DNA of 64,000 nucleotides from Buxus sempervirens (Eukaryota; Streptophyta; Magnoliopsida; Buxales; Buxaceae), in contig OX387193.1 in NCBI GenBank assembly GCA_947561395.2, forward strand, positions 16,058,001-16,122,000, given 5' to 3'. The translations under genes were made by a program, and so were the position numbers. Under the pieces are notes generated by a model that was not told the origin of the DNA, searched no databases, and saw nothing but the letters and a program-made list of their open reading frames with translations. This document shows positions 60,380 to 64,000 of the stretch, piece by piece (within the stretch, counting starts at the first letter, position 1; every line of letters starts with the position of its first letter).

Positions 60380-60922
60380 ATGGGCCTATCTAAAGATCTC
60401 ATCTTCGTCATCTCAATGTCGGACCTAGGATCCAACTCAGGGGGTGCTATGGAAAACTGTTCGTCAGGCTCTGCTTCCTCTACATTCTCGGCCTTTTGTG
60501 GAAATAAAAGCCCATTAGAAAACAAAGGTTTAAACCTTCTTTTCTCTAATTTCTTCACGTGTAATGTGCAGAGCAGGAGGACCAGCAAAGAGATGCACCT
60601 CTCAGCATCCCCACACCTTTCCATTTCGGAGATCCCAGAGGATCCGACCTTCAAGATAAAGCACAAAAAGAGGGATTCGAAGAAAAGCTCCGGATCAAGG
60701 CACAACACTAATAGGGATATAGGAATGGAGCAATCTTCTACCAGGGAACTCCCTCAACCCACTCAAAAGAAATGCAAACTTGAGGCTGTTTCTCCCTCCT
60801 TGTATCCTTCCTCTGAGTCTCCATTGGAGACTCTGTGGTATGAGAGTTTTATTTTGGAATTGTCATGGAATTGGTCAACCCATGACACAAATTCATTTAA
60901 AGGACCAAATTTTGTTACATAA
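60380..60922 (+). pseudogene. L1-type LINE, ORF1 C-terminal part
   Basis: This open frame is rich in Ser, Lys and Arg (KHKKRDSKKSSGSRHN), like the basic low-complexity tail of plant L1 ORF1 proteins. It ends where the endonuclease frame of ORF2 begins (MRVLFWNCHGIGQP in another frame at about 60840). It contains the 24-bp stretch that reappears in ORF2. Confidence 0.55.
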
Positions 60923-61660
60923 GCCCAACATTGTCCTCCTTTCTGAAACCTTTGCCCACCAGGAAAATGCCAATAGGGTGGTAAAAAACCTTCGTTTTTA
61001 GAACTCCTTTATTTTGCCTGTGCCTAATCGAAAGGAAGGTTTCATTTTGCTTTGGAATGAAAAAATTAATCTCATACTTTTTTCTTCTAATGAGTGGTTT
61101 ATTTTGGTTCAGGTTTCCTCGTGGGGCCAAATTTGGTTGATGTTTTTGGTCCACGCTAGTTTGAAAGCTGATACTCAATTGCAACACTAGAACTACATCT
61201 CCGAGTCATCTAGAACCTTCTCCAGTCCTTGGTTCCTGTTTGGGGACTTTAACGCCATGAGAACCAGTGCTGAAAAACGAGGTGACCTACCTCTGAACAA
61301 CTGCCAGACGGCAAATTTCCAAGACATGATCAGCAACTGCAACCTGAGCGAAATCCCAATGAAGGGTCCACAGTTCACTTGGTGCAATGGGCAACAGGGT
61401 CTCCGCAGAATTTCTGAAAAGCTGGATAGAGCCTTTGCATCCACTGACGCATATAAGTTCTTCCCCCATCCTACTGTTTTATCTCAACCCATTGTCGCCT
61501 CGGATCATTGTCCCCTCCTGCTTGACTTACTATTCCAAAACGAATTTCAGGATCGTCCGTTCCAATTCGAAGCGTTCTGGGTTAAAGAACATTCCTGCCA
61601 TGATCTCATCCAATCCTCTTAGAATCAGAACTATGCCAATGGGCTAACAAGGCAACTTCA
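60840..61660 (+). pseudogene. L1-type LINE ORF2: apurinic endonuclease domain (degenerate)
   Basis: Recognisable motifs in order are LFWNCHGIG, IVLLSETFA, WFLFGDFNAM, GPQFTWCNG, EKLDRAFAS and ASDHCPLLLDL (catalytic His region). Stops at 61000 and about 61188 and a frame change before FGDFNAM break it. This domain nicks target DNA during insertion. Confidence 0.88.
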
Positions 61661-61661
61661 T

Positions 61662-63790
61662 TTGAAGTTCTCTAGCCTAGCTAGGGATCTCTGTCAATGG
61701 AACAGAGATGTCGTGGGTAATATCCACCAAAGGAAAAGTGATCTTATTCTCAAAATCCAAAGACTCCAAGCTCAGTTGTGTCCCAACCCATCTGCTCGTG
61801 CCCATCACGATGAGGATAAACTCCAAAGAGAATATGCTAGCGTCCTCAATCAACAAGAAATCCTTTGGCACCAGAAATCAAGAATTACTTGGCTCCAAAT
61901 GGGAGACAGTAACACCACCTTCCACATATCTACCCTGATCCGTAGGCAAAGAAACCATATTCACTCCCTGAAAGATGAAGAAAACAGAGAGATTTCCACA
62001 AAAAAGGGTCTCCAGTTGCTGGTCGAAGCCCACTTCAAAAAATCTTATCAATCTGTTGACCTCCCAACTGAGATGGATCTTCCAGGCTTAATTCCCCACC
62101 TGATATCTGATGATGAAGGGATTCATCATATTCCGTCCCCAACTGAAATTTGGGCTACGGTCAAAGGTATGGGCCCCCTCAAATGCCCTGGTCTTGATGG
62201 ATTCCAGGGAATTTTCTTCCAATCTTACTGGGATGTGGTTGGCCTTGATGTGGTGGCCACTGTCCAACAATTTTTTCAGTCTGCCGTTATGCCCCCCTGG
62301 ACTCAACCATTCCCTCATTGTTTTTATTCCCATGGTCTCCCATCCTCATAAAATTCAGGAGTTCCGTCATATCCCTCTCTGCAACTTTTTCTACAAAATA
62401 ATTGCTAAAATTCTTGTTAATCGTGTTAGACCTCTCCTCTGTGAATTAATATCCCCCATGCAAGCTGCTTTTGTCCCTAAGTGATCCATCAGAGACAATA
62501 TTCTAATCAATCATGAGATTGCTCCCCTGTTTGGTAAGAAGCGGAAGAGACCTTCGCAGTCCAAATCCAAAAGAAAGCTTGACAAGGGTATGTATAGCTT
62601 AAAGCTTGATTTTTCCAAAGCTTATGACAGGATGCAATTGGAGGTTTGTCGAAAAAGTACAAAAAGAGGGATTCGAAGAAAATAAGTAATTTCATGATTG
62701 ATTATAATATAATCAATGTTTGGATTCAATACTTCTATTACTAAACTTTTCTTAAGCTGTGTTAACACGGTCCCTTATAGTATTTTGTTCAACGGCTCGT
62801 CTGTGGGTAATTTCAAGGCGAGTAGGGGATTCAGATGTGTAACCATAGATATTAACGTCATCCGCGTACATGAGATGGGAGAGAGACATACCTCCATGAC
62901 GTATTTTCAAACCACAAAACCTACCATCCATTTCTACACGACTGATAGCTAGGGAAAGCACCTGTTGACACATGATAAACAAGTATGGGGACAAGGGGTC
63001 CCCTTGACGGAGACCCCTACTCTGAAATTATGTGGGTAAACCGCTACTATTTGGAGTCGGTGCAAGAGATTAAAAATTCAAAATTTGTTTTGCAGTGAAT
63101 TCGCAGAGCTCAAATTCACAGGACTTTTAACGTTGAAAGATCCAGCAAGGCGGGGCATTACCTAAGTGTGCCAATCCTGGGCAGGAAACCCCGAGCCAAG
63201 GACTGTGAGTACATTCTTGACTGGATGAAAGCAAGGCTCACAGGATGGAAGTCGATGTTGTTATCACAAATGGGGAAACTGAGACTCATCCACTATGTCT
63301 TGGGAGCGCAACCAATCCATCTGATGAATTGTTTCAGCCTCCCGGTGGCTGTCTCTGACAACATTGACAAAATGGTTCGGACCTTCTTCTGGAAAAATAA
63401 CCAAAACAGGGGCATGCATCTAGTGTGCTGGGAACAAGTAACTCTCCCTTGGAGGAACGGGGGGTTAAACATTAAACGTGCCAAAGTCATGAACAAGGCT
63501 CTCATCCTCAAGGCTGCCTGGCACCTAGCAAACAATCAATCTGGATTGTGGGTGAGGCTAATGAAAGATGTCTATTTCCACAACTCAGATTTCCTCACGG
63601 CTCAAAGTAGACCTAGTAATTCCTTCGCATGGAAATAGTTGCAACAAATGAAGGCTTAGGTATCACAGGGTAGTGGATGGGTCGTCTACAATGGCCGTGA
63701 TATTAGTATCACCGATGACCACTGGATTAATGCAACAAATGGATGTGCTGATGTTTAGAAGAATCGCCACTCCTTCCATCTCTCCAAGGT
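61662..63790 (+). pseudogene. L1-type LINE ORF2: reverse transcriptase with internal inversion, and C-terminal domain
   Basis: The linker region is open at 61662-62351 (WLQMGDSNTTFHISTLIRRQ; KCPGLDGFQGIFFQSYW). RT motifs follow: FRHIPLCNFFYKIIAKIL, SPMQAAFVP and LKLDFSKAYDRM. Then come a junk segment (62655-62710), NTVPYSILFNGS and NFKASRGFR on plus. From about 62840 to 63030 the RT continues on the minus strand: RQGDPLSPYLFIMC, LMYADDVNIYG. Plus-strand coding resumes at about 63160 with PILGRKPRAKDCEYILDWMK through LWVRLMKDVYF and ends near 63790 without a visible tail. This copy cannot encode an active enzyme. Confidence 0.92.
62840..63030 (-). repeat. Inverted RT segment (YADD-containing) inside the LINE
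   Basis: On the minus strand this segment encodes the part between GLRQGD and YADD. The short phrase AGTAGGGG occurs at the left breakpoint on plus (62821-62828) and at the right breakpoint on minus (about 63022-63015). The flanking plus-strand RT motifs are in normal orientation. Confidence 0.88.
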
Positions 63791-64000
63791 CTCCCAATTC
63801 ACCAATTTTAATATTCTAATGTTTTTAATGTTATTTGTTTTAGCATTAATGTTAAAACAATAGTTTAAGTATTTGAAAAGATAGTTTAACATTAAAATTT
63901 AAAAAAAAATAAATTACTGTTTTTAATGCCTTAATGTTTTTTTAACTAATTACTCGTTTTAACGTTTTTGGCCAATGATTTCTTCTTTTAATATTAATAT
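63791..64000. other. AT-rich sequence to the window end
   Basis: TTTTAATGTT and AACATTAAAA phrases recur and can pair. No gene or poly-A tail clearly belonging to the LINE. Confidence 0.5.

Overview
The window looks like a repeat-rich stretch of a flowering-plant nuclear genome. The evidence is GT-AG introns with polypyrimidine tracts, a type I metacaspase with a plant LSD1-type zinc finger, a plastid-type ketol-acid reductoisomerase (KARI) fragment, AT-rich intergenic DNA, and Ty3/gypsy, Ty1/copia, LINE and small DNA transposon relics. The species cannot be named from the sequence. Nothing bacterial (operons, CRISPR, IS elements) is present.

Layout. 1-7719: the 3' end of an LTR retrotransposon that enters from the left, then a solo LTR (2430-7714, duplication AAAAG) that was itself hit by a second solo LTR (4931-7346, duplication CTATG). 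7720-14135: quiet AT-rich DNA with a decayed LTR (about 8985-10310), a long CT microsatellite and an ankyrin-repeat gene or gene fragment (11084-12193, minus). 14136-25946: a wrecked Ty3/gypsy element whose left LTR is split by another solo LTR (16394-18814). Its gag-pol carries stop codons, frameshifts and lost catalytic residues. About 26120-33309: another composite LTR split by a solo LTR (28390-30816), a Ty1/copia gag-integrase fragment, and an antisense LTR fragment. 34714-36112: a Harbinger-like element with a hAT-like element inside it. 36640-38490: two exon-like pieces that I could not identify. 38607-39061: a short inverted-repeat element.

39410-47510 (minus) is the one clearly intact gene. 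It is a five-exon type I metacaspase of 365 codons, with all splice sites and both catalytic residues. Its 6.27-kb first intron holds remnants of two LINEs and a copia-type LTR.

48296-53903: a 353-bp foldback MITE, AT-rich degenerate repeats and a 5'-truncated LTR. 54576-57825: a solo LTR with a perfect GAGGA duplication. 58129-58568: a broken copy of the first two KARI exons. 59000-63790: an L1-type LINE with an internal inversion that puts the reverse transcriptase YADD motif on the opposite strand.

The most unusual pattern is shared by several of the long LTRs. Each carries a cluster of short perfect or near-perfect palindromes. The palindrome sequence differs between LTR families, but the architecture (spacing, spacer length, in one case the loop sequence) is kept. 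I see no complete autonomous element, and no candidate for a new defence or catalytic system beyond this.
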